Made by a program: the position numbers and the translations under genes
Assembly: GCA_025345505.1 (NCBI GenBank)
Contig: JANVCC010000022.1
Coordinates: 27,322,375 to 27,386,374 of the forward strand
Origin: Todiramphus chloris collaris
Taxonomy: Eukaryota > Chordata > Aves > Coraciiformes > Alcedinidae
Reading direction: 5' to 3'
DNA length: 64,000 nt
The notes under the pieces: model-generated
The model's input: the letters and a program-made list of their open reading frames with translations, nothing else
Told to the model about the DNA's origin: nothing
Database searches by the model: none
In this document: positions 14,201 to 25,332 of the stretch, one piece after another
Layout of the letters: each line of letters starts with the position of its first letter
Numbering within the stretch: the stretch's first letter is position 1

Positions 14201-17200
14201 TGGTCAGCTTGTTCTGATTTAAATATCTTCTTTTTGTACAGTACTGCTTAGGATTTAAATTGTTGTTATATGGGAGATGAAACCAAAGATTGAGAGAAAC
14301 AGTTTTGGTTTTCTTTTGGTTTTTTAATCCTGAAGCTGCTTCAGTAGTAAATTACCTGTAAGCTCATTTCTCACCTCATGGCCTGTTAAATTCAAATTTA
14401 TCCCCACTTCAGGAAAAAGCATGAGAATTTAGAAAGCTTTTAAAATTCCAAAGTACTGACTTCGCAACTTGAAAAGATCTTTCGGAAGATGGGCTTGAAG
14501 ACAGTTAGAAAAAGCAAAAATCATGACTTTTGACTTTCAGTGAAGAGATGTTTCAAACTACACGGAAATGTTTCCTCTTCTGACCTTTCAACACTGCTTT
14601 TCAGCTTTTCTTCTTTGCAAATGTCCTGAGGAGCCCATCTGTACAGTCCTAGCTGAAGGTGTTACTTGTGCGAAGTTAAATGGCTCTTTTACTTCCATAA
14701 ATCATACTTGTAGATGCATTAGCTATTTAAACAGTGATGTAAAACATACAGTACAACATTTATTATATTGTATATCTTAAAATAATGCTCAAATAATTAC
14801 AAGCCAGATATAACCAAGACTGTTAAAAAGTGAGAATAATGCTAAGAAAACAGAATTCCTGGTATAGATGATAATGTAACCGTTGACTGTGAATACCGAT
14901 GTTATTAGGACACAAAGAAAGCTTCAACTGAACTTTGTCAGAGTTCATGCAAGGAAGAGGGCAAGTTTAAATTGGACATAGAAATAACTAAGTGAAAGTA
15001 ATAAAGTACAATTAATGTGACTCCACCAGCAGGTCTTGACTGAGAGAACAGTATGACTGTGGATTCAGAGACATGATATTCCAAAAATAATACATACTCT
15101 AAATTATCAATAGTCACATTTATACCGTGATCCCATTACATACTGAAAGTTAAGTAAAACTGAAGCACTTCTACTGTGATGAGACATGTGCTCTAACTTG
15201 TTTGAAGTAACGAAAGTCCAAACTGAGTAGTTACATAAAACAATTTTTCAAACTCAAGAGACCAACAGGCGAGGATGAATGTCATTGTTTAAGTGTAAAG
15301 AACTATGAGCGTGTTTTTGAGTCAGTGTTAAGACATCTGATAAATATACATGTTGGAAGATTGTAGAAGGAGGAGAAAATATTTATCTCCCAAGACACGT
15401 AAATGTGTTTTGCTTGGCTCCTGCTGAGACCATAACTTCTCCCTTCTTTGCGGTTTGGTGATTTTCCATGGATTGGAAAGTTTTATATCATGGCTAATAC
15501 ACTCACCATTATTCCTGCCACCTAATTCTGTGGCAATACTACTGGAATTCTGTTACCTAAAACAAGTCTGTGATCATATTCGGGAGGAAAATGGGATGAG
15601 GCGATGCCGATCCCTCCACCAGTTTAGGTTACACTATGTAAAACCCTCTGCTACTCTTTCAAATGTTTCTCTTTCTCTCTCTCTTTTTCTTTTTCTCTCT
15701 CTTTCTCTCTCTTTCTCTCTCTTTCTCTCTCTTTCTCTCTCTTTCTCTCTCTTTCTCTCTCTTTCTCTCTCTTTCTCTCTCTTTCTCTCTCTCTTTCTCT
15801 CTCTCTTTCTCTTTCTCTCTCTCTTTCTCTCTCTTTCTCTCTCTCTCTTTCTCTCCCTTTCTCTCTCTCTCTTTCTCTCCCTTCCTTTCTCTCTCCCTTC
15901 CTCTTCCTCACTAGGAAACTGTTATTTCTGCTTCATCTATCTCTTGTACCATAAATTTGAGGGCTTACTCACAATGTTGGCTATTTAATGTGCTGCAGTT
16001 TGGAAGTTTGACCTCCAACTCTCACACTGCGGTGGTAAGGATCCTTGCTAAGTGTGTCAGTACAGCAGCAACCTTAGTGGCATGTACATACATCAATAAC
16101 TCTCATTTGAAAGTCAAACAGAACAACACAGTTATGATCTGGCACAGCAAAGAGAAGCAAACGGTTTAATTACACATTCCATGTTGCGGTAGCCCACATG
16201 TATTCATTCACATCCATAAATATTCCCTTCCTGTCTTTGGTTATTTAACCACCACACAATTTGGTCGTTGTTGTCTGCAGTGTTATGCTATAGTTTGTCT
16301 AGAAAACCAAACTTTTATCTGTGCTGAAGGATTACTGTGGTAGTATTGATAAACATTGTATAGTAGTATTGGATGAGTGTGCCCGAGTCTGCATCTGTTA
16401 GTGGCTCTGTACTTCTACTCCACCTTACAAAGCTCCTAGAAATATCTATTATTTGTAAATATTTTTGAATGTTAAAATGGGGTTATTTGATAACCTACTT
16501 TGTGACCCTTCTGCCATCTGTTATTCGCTTATGACAAACTAGAGTATGTTGGCCTTTTAGGCCCAGTGCTCCTCAGGCCTACTTCTGGTCCACCACCTCC
16601 ACTACGTAAAAATTATGTTTCTGCAGATGTCAATCCGCTGATATCTCCTTTTGTGTAAGGAAGGCTCTCTTCATGCACATTTGTAGAATGGCATCCTTCT
16701 TGGCCTTTAAATCCTTCTGCTATAGCCAAGAAATCTGTCAATTTTCACCATTAACACATTCCTCCTTTGTTCTTTCTTCATTTACTTCTTTCTGTTATAC
16801 TCAGCCGTTGCCATTAACCTAGTCTGGAAATCCTTCAGGACAGGGTGGTTTTGGTTTGTTTGTAAAACACCGATGGCACTTTCTAATAAAAATACAAGAT
16901 AAATAGTAATAGACGTGTGTCGTAGGTGCTCCCTGGTTAGGGCTCTTTTCTCAAATGGCACACACATGCTACCTTTTCTTTAAAAGCAGACAAGACAGTA
17001 AGCATGAAATATTATTCAAAGTTAATTATGTACTTTGAGGTTTCCTGTAATTTTTGTTTTTCTTTTTTTTTACATTAGCAAACATTTGCATGTGAATAGT
17101 GGGAGAAGCTAGCTTAAGACTTTCCATTGTTGAGTGCTGTCTTAAAAACCACCACCATCAAACTCAACGCAGACAGCAGAGAGCGCATGAAATTCCTCAG

Positions 17201-19990
17201 GAGACTTAGCACAATGGGTAGCTAGATTTATTTTTTTTTCCTGAAGTTGGCTTTATTGCGATTGCATAAGCTGCACATATAAATTGAATAACTGGTAATC
17301 ATAGAATGCTTGACTAATAGTAAAGATTTGCTGAAGATTGCCACTAATGAGAACCGAATGTCTGTAGCTGTTCTACATGCTGCACCAGGTAAGCCAGTAA
17401 ATGGAGAGTATATATGAATGTATACAGGTAGCCACTACCCTGGAGGATATACATTAGCCAGTAAGGTAATTAAGAACAGCTTGCCAAGGTAGAGATTATG
17501 TAATGAAAATTCCTCCAGTGACACTACAGATGTAAAGAAGCATAGCTGCCCTGGCTACAATTACAGAGAAGACAGGTCTACTGAATTATATTGAAATTGT
17601 AACACAGCAGCTCTGGGTCCCAAATGGCTGCTTTGCACACTGTACACAAGTTCTGTGGCTTACTGTCTCCTGAAGTGAATGGCATATGGGTGATGAGTGC
17701 TGCCTTTAGCTCCCCCTTTTACTGAAATTGCATATTCTCTGAGTGTTTATCTGTTTATTTTAAATGGGATCTGCGTTCCAGACCATTTCAGTGCAAACAA
17801 CAAACAAAGATCTAACAAGAAGTAAACAGACTAGAAGACTGAGAGAAAGTGGGATTATACAACACAGTTCCTATGCTGGCACTACAGCCACTTCCAGAAA
17901 TTCCTCAGGGGGAAAACGGGCACTGTTCTGGTGAAGTACTTACAAGGCAAAACTTCTGAAACTCTTTTTCAAGTAGCTTGGCTAGAAAACACTCTCTCCT
18001 ACAATGATGTTCATGCAAAAGGGGTAACGGTGGGAAAAGAGTGAAGATCCAAATACAAAATTAACTGCAAAAATGTGAAAGCAGAGAAAGCTACTGCCAG
18101 CTGCAAAACTGCAGTGTTTACAGCATAATGTATCTCAGGTTATCTCACCGGCGTATTAATAGACGCAGATGCACATGCTTTACACTGTCTTAATGGTATA
18201 TGACTTTAAAAGAAGTTTTAAAAATACCTACTATGCTGATAGCTGTAAGCAGCAGTTTTTAGGAAGGCAGCATATATTTCCTCCATCAATCTAGAAATGA
18301 CAACATGACTATACTCTTTAATAATCTTAGATAGATAGTTCCATAATTTTAAGAGCGATATTAAAGAAATACTGTAGCTACACCATGTAGAAATGTAGGA
18401 GGAACAGGGAAACTCCAGAGGTAACCTAGACTGTGATGTACCCAGATGTGCCTGGCAGATGTTTCTCAAACCTGTTCTTAGAGTTCAGTGATAGCAATTA
18501 CAAAACCTCCTGAGATACCCAGACTATCTGAGGTATCCCCAAAATATCTGTCATAGCAAGGCTACCTGCAGGTCTAAATCTAACCAAGAAATCTGTAGCT
18601 GCAAACTATGCCCATTGTTTTCTCTCTTCTCTCTGGAATGCATCCTTTTTTTAACAAATGATGCACACATCCATAGGCTGCTGCCATGCTCCTGGCAGTC
18701 ACCCTTCCCAGATGAAATAATTTCCTCAACTTCCTCCTTATGTAATGAAAAAAAAAGAAAAATCCTAACGTTTTCTGTTGCTGTTCTCTGGACCCTTTCA
18801 AGTATGATGAAGCCCATTTTAAAGACATTGCTTTATCTTAAACCAATATATACTTTACAGATTTTAAGACTGTTTACCATCTGCCTTTTATTCCTGTAAT
18901 ATTTACTGCTCTATCTACAAAGACTGATGCGCATGTCTAACTTCAGAGGTAGTTTTGTTTCAGTGGAGTTATCAGTGGTAAAATTAAGCTCGTACGCAAA
19001 TCCTAATTGGATTGTGGCCTCAATAACATAAATATGGCCAAATAAACAGAATGAAAACAGAGGCAAGTAACTTTGAAGCTCACTGGCCTTACTTTTCCAG
19101 CAGTTTATTCATAACTCAGTTCTGAAAATGTGGATTGTCCTTGAGACTTTCCTCTGTCATCAAGCTTTACCTGAACTTCTGGTTCAGTTAAAACCAAGGT
19201 GGTCTCTTCCACATAATTTCTGAGACTAATCAACCTTTTACAGATTATCACTAACACCTTTGGAATTACACAGAAATACATATGAAAACAGCACAAACAC
19301 TTTTGAAACTGCAAAATTGATATACAGGTTGGAGCTGAAGTTCTCTGTGTGATCATGTTATCTGTGCAGGCGAATTGAGGAAAAACCCTGGCAGAAAACT
19401 GTGCAGTTACAGGGCACTGGTTATTTTCTACAAATGTTGACACAAGCTGCTTATGGAGTATATCCTCTCCAAAAGATAAACCATTCTGCAATAGAAATAA
19501 CATCCCTGGATATTGTAATTTACAGGAACCGTTTGTAAGGTTACTGTGTAAAACTACTGCTGTTTGTTTGTGGATGCAAAAAACGTTTTCCATATATTAC
19601 AGGATGGTGAGTGGTACTAAGAGAACTTCTTGTGGAAAATACAGTATTTTCTAACATACAGGAATGAACTAATGCCACGGAAAACATAACCCTAAACCCA
19701 CCTTTTTAAGGAAGCAGAAAGAATAATCCTTATGTGAGCTTTTTGACAAAGCAGTGGGGGAAAGGGGGGAAAAACTGAGCTTGCCTGCATGCTTAATGGG
19801 TAAATTTATCTGATTTGAATTATACAAAATAATAGGTTCGTTCTATTCAAGTCTCATCCCAGACCCACCCCCCTCTTCCAGCCCTAGGGGAGGGAGCGTT
19901 AAATAATGGTCTGTGTAAACTGATGCTCATGCAGTAAGAGTTTGGAGAAGTGCTGCTTGTACAAGTTAAAGCAGGCAGTGGAGAAAGAGC
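11231..19990. other. ERCC3-CYP27C1 intergenic region
   Basis: About 8.8 kb with no supportable gene. It contains a T tract near 11251-11268, a GC-richer patch at 13.0-13.6 kb with overlapping minus-strand open frames that I do not believe are genes, and a polypyrimidine tract at 15666-15909. It also holds a minus-strand open frame at 19105-19593 of unknown meaning. The rest is unique, moderately AT-rich sequence in which I see no conserved coding pattern, RNA gene or interspersed repeat. Confidence 0.7.
15666..15909. repeat. 244-nt uninterrupted polypyrimidine tract, (CTTTCTCTCT)n
   Basis: Every base on the + strand from 15666 to 15909 is C or T. The central part (about 15701-15790) is a regular 10-bp repeat of CTTTCTCTCT. 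The flanks are less regular, with CTCTCTTT and CCCTTCC variants. Open frames over it encode only Leu/Phe/Ser or Arg/Glu/Lys runs and are artefacts of the repeat. It is a microsatellite of the kind that can adopt triplex DNA. Confidence 0.97.
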
Positions 19991-19993
19991 AAC

Positions 19994-20045
19994 CAAATAA
20001 AAAGCAGCTGCGGGAGCAAAGTTGACCTTTCTGAAATTAAGAGAC
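19994..20045 (+). promoter_or_regulatory. CYP27C1: Putative CYP27C1 core promoter / short 5' UTR
   Basis: A TATA-like AAATAAAAAG sits at about 19995-20004, some 45 bp upstream of the first ATG. An in-frame TAA at 19998-20000 closes the coding frame upstream, so 20046 is the first possible ATG in that frame. If the TATA-like element is used, the 5' UTR would be only about 15-25 nt. An upstream non-coding exon or a start inside the adjacent CpG island cannot be excluded. Confidence 0.35.
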
Positions 20046-20384
20046 ATGTCTTTCCTCACGAGAGTTTTGACAATGAAATGCAAGCAGACGCTTGAATCCG
20101 AGCGAACTTACTTTTACCATGCGATTTTTGTCAGCAGGTTTCACCAACTGCCCAAGCTTTCCAGCAGCCAGTCGCTGGAGGTGCAGGAGAACTCCCCGGC
20201 ACCGGCAGAGAACAAAGGCGAGGAGATGGTGGCAGAGCCGGGGCGCGCCGGGGAGCTGCTGAAGCCCACCCCGCTCCAGCTTGGCAGGGTGAAGAGCCTG
20301 CAAGAAATGCCCGGACCCAACACCCTCTACAACCTCTACGAGTTCTTCTGGAAGGATGGCTTCGGCCGCATTCATGAAATCCAG
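20046..20384 (+). CDS. CYP27C1: CYP27C1 coding exon 1
   Basis: Starts at ATG 20046 (G at -3), the first in-frame ATG after the TAA at 19998, and ends at ...H-E-I-Q before donor GTACGG at 20385. It is 113 codons, phase 0. Residues 1-85 or so are poorly conserved; the N-terminus (M-S-F-L-T-R-V-L-T-M-K-C-K) is basic and hydroxylated, as expected of a mitochondrial presequence, but does not resemble the human one. From E-M-P-G-P-N-T-L onward the match to CYP27C1 is clear. A second in-frame ATG at 20073 is an alternative start. The frame stays open to 20732, which is intron read-through. Confidence 0.88.
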
Positions 20385-21560
20385 GTACGGCTTTCCTCGG
20401 CTATTTTGGTATTGTGTTCACGCCGGGACGGCTCCAGCCTTTCCTTTCCTCCCCTCACCAAACGCTGCTTAACCACCGGGGTGCCGGCACCGCAGCCGCT
20501 CAGCGCCGCCTTCCCGCTGCTGCCGGGGAAGGAGTCGGGACTCAGAGGATCAGGCTCCGGCTCCCGCAGCACTCGGAGGCTGGAGCATTTTTGTTTCGCT
20601 GAGGGGCCGGCGGTACGTGGCTCCCCAGCCCCGCCGACACCCGGCTCCCCAGTTCCCTGCTCTCCCGGCTGCGCGGGGCGAGCGCCCCCCCGGCTCTCGG
20701 CTCTCCCCCTTTCATCTTTACGCCTATTTTGAACTTTTAGGTAGGTGTCTTAGACTGGAAAACATGCACAAAAAAAAAAAACAAAAACCCCATCTTTTTG
20801 TCCTGGGCTGTTTCACAGCCTTGCAGACGGCTTGTTTTTATCGGGGCGGAGCTGGGAGATGTGGGCTTCCCTCGGCTCCCGGCCCGCAGCACCCACCCTA
20901 AGGTGAGGCCGCGCCGGCCCCCCGGGCTGCTGCCCCCCGAGCCAGCCCCAGCCGTGCGGGACTCTCCCTTCGGCTCAGCCCTGCTGCGGCCAGAGACCAT
21001 TTTGTCTCTCCAGCCCTCGCTTCTGCCCCGGCCTCCCCTTACATAAATATAATTCGCATATATAGGTCCCCTGAGGGGGCGGTAGATGCGCCGGGCTCCG
21101 CTGCCGTCAGCGCTGGCCGGCCCACGGCTGCCGCCGCCCCCCTCCCCTCAGCGGGAGGCGGGCGGTTTGAAACCTTCCCGGGGGTGGTGGGGAGGGGGGA
21201 GCGGGGAGCGGAGAGGGGGGTCAGTGGCGGCGGCTGTCGCTGCCCGCCCGGGGCTCCGCCGCCCCCTCCCCGGGTGGCCCCATTGGCTCGCGGGCGGTGC
21301 GGCGAGGGGGAGGGGAGGCGGGTGGCGGGAAGCGGGGCCCGCTGGAGGCGGGAGGGTGATGGCGGGGTCTGAGCAGGGAGGGCGGCTCCTGTCACCTGGC
21401 GCACGGCGGCGGTGGGGTGCGAGGGGGTCAGATAAACGTGAGCCCGTGGTGGTGGTGGGGATTGAGAACTGCCCTCTGTGGTGCGGGCACTCTAGCTTCC
21501 CTGGGGGTCCGCGGCCGACGACCTGTCCCCTCCCGCGGTCGCGGCCAGTGAAGGTGGGCG
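20160..21560. promoter_or_regulatory. CYP27C1: CpG island over CYP27C1 exon 1 and proximal intron 1
   Basis: The sequence turns abruptly GC- and CpG-rich from about 20160 and stays so to about 21560, with many GGGCGG/CCGCCC boxes. It also contains a short AT-rich insert at 21041-21065 with a TATATA, G-rich quadruplex-like runs at 21180-21220 and 21304-21355, and an inverted CCAAT box (ATTGG, 21282-21286). Most of it lies downstream of the coding part of exon 1. Long open frames on both strands here (such as 21086-21661) are compositional artefacts. The edges were judged by eye. Confidence 0.8.
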
Positions 21561-23958
21561 AAGCGCACTTAGCCCTGCTTGGGACCGCAGGAGCTGGGCG
21601 AGAGAAAATCCTCCCTCTGCGCAGCCTCTCTTGGATGTTGGTGTGGACAACTGCCTTATAGTAAGGCTGCCTCTACCCAAAGACGGATTTTTTTTGGTTG
21701 CTTGGCCGAACACGTGGGTTTCATTCCTAAAATGTCACAGTGCGTGTGTCTCTTGGGGCCCTTTCCCCGTGCAGTCCGAGTGGTTCTAAAGCGGGCACTT
21801 TGGTGGTTTTCACCCCTTTGCAGTTGTGGATCCTCAGCGCTTTCTGCTGGCAGTACAGATCTCTCTTAGTGGCCTTTCCCACCTTGCTGGGAAGAGATTC
21901 AGAGACAACTGCGAGAGGTTCACTGCCTGAAAATCATTGAAATTAAGAAAAAAAGAGAGGGGAATAAAAACAGAACAGAGAAACCAAAGAGAACAGGATA
22001 GAACTTTGAATGAGTTGAGAATCAAAGATTGAACGTTAGGATTTACGAAGGGCCTAAAAACACCAGAAAGAGGCAGGAAACAGAAAAGAGGGAGAAAGAA
22101 AGAAAAAAAAAAAGTAAGTTGCTTGGGTCTGTTTGGCTTTGTTCTATTTGCCGTTTAGATTTCTCAGAAGTGTTGGGCTCCTCAGTGTGTGCTCTGTTTG
22201 GTGGCAGCCAAATCAGGGTGCTAACGATGAATTGCCCAGCATAATTGCTTTCTAAGCAGAACACATGCAGATGGAACTTCATGATAGGTAATGCTTTTTG
22301 TAGAGTTATATTTCTTTCTTTTCCCTATGTCTGTGGTGGTGCACAGAATTTGAGAAGCACTCACCATGGTCTCATAACACTAAAAAAAATAGTTCTATTG
22401 AAAACAGTGACAATTATTCAAAGTATTAGAAGGAATGTTAAGGCAACCTAAATAGTATACCATTTCACTACCACTATGTTATGGATTTTTTATTTTCTTT
22501 AATGAATGTTATTCATAGAAAGGAAAGTGGGAGGAAGGATAAGAAGGAGTTACAAATACTAGTTTTTATTCTGTTTAGAGTCTCAAAAATCACTTTACAA
22601 GTCACAGATCCCCTGTTTGCATACATGCTGGATGCAAATAGGCATCAACTGGATTAATAACAGTCTGTTAAATTTAACAATACAGTGAACATCAGGAATG
22701 GATTAATCTGAAACCCTTTGGTAACTAGCACAGCTACTTAACCGATGTTCTTCTGCACACAAATATTTGTATGCTATATGCAGAAGGGGTGGAGAAGCTG
22801 AGAGCTTTTTCACAAAGGAGGTTCTGTTTTCAGTAACATGATTCCAGTTAGTCCTGGCCAAAGCAGTAATGCCTACAGCAATTATGACAAAGGGAAAAGT
22901 ATTTTTAATTTGATGGGGTTAGATCTCTTTTGTCCCATCAGTGCTGTGTAAGTATGAAGAAAAGAAAGGTGAGGGGGCGAGGGTTTGGATGCTGGCAGTT
23001 TGAATTTATGATGTGTGAAAGAATGTCTGGTGTGAGAGTGGTATGTGAGACATTAAAATGTAATATTTTTAAGGTTTGGAAGAAAAGAAAGAAACCCTAT
23101 GTTGTGATAGAAAATATGGAAGAGAAATTCCAGGCATTTCTTTAAACGTGAAGTTGATACACTGAACATCATTCTGTCCAAAGAGAGAGATGTCCAAATA
23201 CCTTGTTCTTGTCTGATTCTGGTTTAAAACTAGTATTACATTTATTTGATTGAATGGCTTCACACTTGGTTTATTTTCTGTTTATCCTCCCATATAAACC
23301 TCACTATCAGTGGAAAAACCAAGCTGCTCCATAAATAAACAGCCAAATTTGTTGAACCTGTTTTCCTGTGACTGGTGACCTGCATTCCCCTCACTCCACT
23401 GCCTTTTCCTTGCAGCAGCACTTACCTCCCAACTCGTGCTTTCCTTTAAAGACTCATGCTTTCAATTCTCTCCTAGTTTAGTTCCAATATTCCAAAAATA
23501 TCCCCAAGGCAAGAGATACTCTGGGATTTGGGAGTGTTTGGTCATGCATTGGTCTGCTGGTGGTGTCTGGTTAGCAGCAGACCAAGTAGAAATGGTAACA
23601 GTTGAGTTCCTACTGTAGCATTTCCTTCATCAGGCTGTGCGTGTGTCATTTGAATCCAGATGCTGATTTTTAAAATAGTAAGAATATAGTTGTAGGAGAC
23701 CTTTAATTCTCAGTTAAACTTGACTGAAATTGGCCATTGTGTTGTAAAAGTATTTTAAGAGGAGACTGGCAGAGACCACAATTGCACAACTCTTGTTTTA
23801 TTTGGAAACCAGGCAGAAAGTTACGGTTTCTTTATAAGTGCTTGGTACCATATGCTGAGGAGTGATTCACGTCTTCAACTTATTGTTGGCAATTAAACAA
23901 TTCATCTCTGTGACCAAGACTGATTTAAAAAAATATTTCTCCCAAGTTAATCTTGGGT

Positions 23959-24016
23959 CAACACTAGACTTTCAGTCTAGTGTTGTTGTATCAACAACAT
24001 TGTATCTAGTGTTGTT
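23959..24016. repeat. Overlapping inverted repeats with a 12-bp direct repeat
   Basis: Bases 23959-23970 (CAACACTAGACT) and 23974-23985 (AGTCTAGTGTTG) form a perfect 12-bp stem with a TTC loop. Bases 23981-23988 (TGTTGTTG) and 23992-23999 (CAACAACA) form a second perfect 8-bp stem with a TAT loop. The two stems share 23981-23985, so they cannot form together. TCTAGTGTTGTT occurs at 23976-23988 and again at about 24005-24016. The element lies in CYP27C1 intron 1, and its function is unknown. Confidence 0.85.
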
Positions 24017-24882
24017 TAGTAGTGTAGTTGTATCAAACATCTTTGACTTATAATCAAGGGAACTCTGCAGGCAGATGTCTTTGCATGAGATGCAGGTAAC
24101 ACGTCAAAGTTAAACTTTATCAGCTTAACTCATCTTGCTACTTTAACCTGAAAGAAAGGTTTTAAAATGTAAAGCTTTCTTAAATCTGAATTTGTAATCA
24201 AGTTCTCCGTGACAACTCCTTTGCAGTTTTGTTGGGCTTGTTTTTGGTTTTTTTTCCTAAAATGATGATGTACCTCTACTCTGAGTAAATTTGCAGGAGT
24301 TGGGTGCTTCATTTCATGATCATGTCATACTGAAATTTGTTTGAAATAATCAGTAAGATTCCGTGGGACAGTGATAGCACAATCTTACAGGAGAACTTTT
24401 GGAGGGTTTTTTTATACGTAATTGAATGTTTTCCAGTCCTCTTTCTTCATTGTCTGTTGCTTGCCTCTAGCTCGAGCCATACAAATTGTGGCTCAGCCAC
24501 TAAATAAACCTCACCGCAGGAATAAGACCTCAACTTTTCCTGCCTTTTGCAGAATTAACATATGTCTTTTTAAGGTTCGCTGCCAGTGAAGCTGTCCCAA
24601 AATGCAGTTTTTCGCTAGGCTGCTATGCGATCATCCTCCGCGATTAGGTGTGACAAGCTTAAAAGTAGCTTTTTTTAAAAGAACAAAATAGTAGAGTGAT
24701 TCTTCATTTACAAAAGACATGAAAAGTAAATTATATTCTGGTTTTGTATTATACTGTTAATTTCACCCTATTTACCTCCCCTTTTTCATGTTTTCAGACA
24801 TTCTTTCTAACCTGTTTGATCTGAAGGGATGTGTTTTTAAGTGCCTCAAGCCCTTTCATCTTCTCAGTATTTGGTTTCACTC

Positions 24883-24910
24883 AGCTTTGGGCCTTAGAGC
24901 TTTGGGCCTT
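24883..24910. repeat. Short tandem duplication of AGCTTTGGGCCTT
   Basis: The 13-mer AGCTTTGGGCCTT appears at 24883-24895 and again at 24898-24910, a 15-bp period. It lies in CYP27C1 intron 1, 230 bp upstream of exon 2. It is probably a small replication-slippage duplication. Confidence 0.9.
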
Positions 24911-25141
24911 TTCAGACAGAGGCCCTGAACAGTGTGACCTCTCTGTTTTCCTTGTGAATATTTCACAGTAACGCTTAGATGCTTTCTCCTGACATTTCAA
25001 AGTGTTCCTTGACTGGAAGGCTGGGGATCAAGTTCTGGATGTGGTGGATTGGTTCACTGTATGACAAATTGTCAGTTTCCTTTTGTGTTACTTTTTCTTA
25101 ATAAGCTTTACTTCTGTTTCTCTTTGTTGGTGATATCATAG

Positions 25142-25332
25142 CAAAAACACACTCAGGAATACGGAAAGATCTTCAAGTCTCACTTTGGTCCCCAGTTTGT
25201 TGTATCCATTGCAGATCGAGAGATGGTTGCTCAAGTCCTCCGAGCAGAAGGTAGAGCACCACAAAGAGCTAACATGGAATCCTGGCAGGAATACAGAGAC
25301 TTACGAGGGAGAGCCACAGGACTTATTTCTGC
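25142..25332 (+). CDS. CYP27C1: CYP27C1 coding exon 2
   Basis: The acceptor ATCATAG ends at 25141 and the donor GTAAGT starts at 25333. It encodes residues 114-177, Q-K-H-T-Q-E-Y-G-K-I-F-K through S-W-Q-E-Y-R-D-L-R-G-R-A-T-G-L-I-S. This includes the helix C W-x-x-x-R motif, whose Trp and Arg contact heme propionates in P450s. It ends two bases into an Ala codon. Confidence 0.95.

Noticed and set aside
15455-15988. A 177-codon + strand frame of mostly Leu/Phe/Ser and its Arg/Glu-rich antisense counterpart.
   Set aside because: Produced by the CTTT/CTCT repeat; the length comes from repetitive codons, not from a gene.
21086-21661. A 191-codon + strand frame and overlapping frames in the CYP27C1 CpG island.
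   Set aside because: Low stop frequency in GC-rich DNA; the peptide is Gly/Arg/Pro-rich with no domain. A true alternative exon would need a donor and RNA support.
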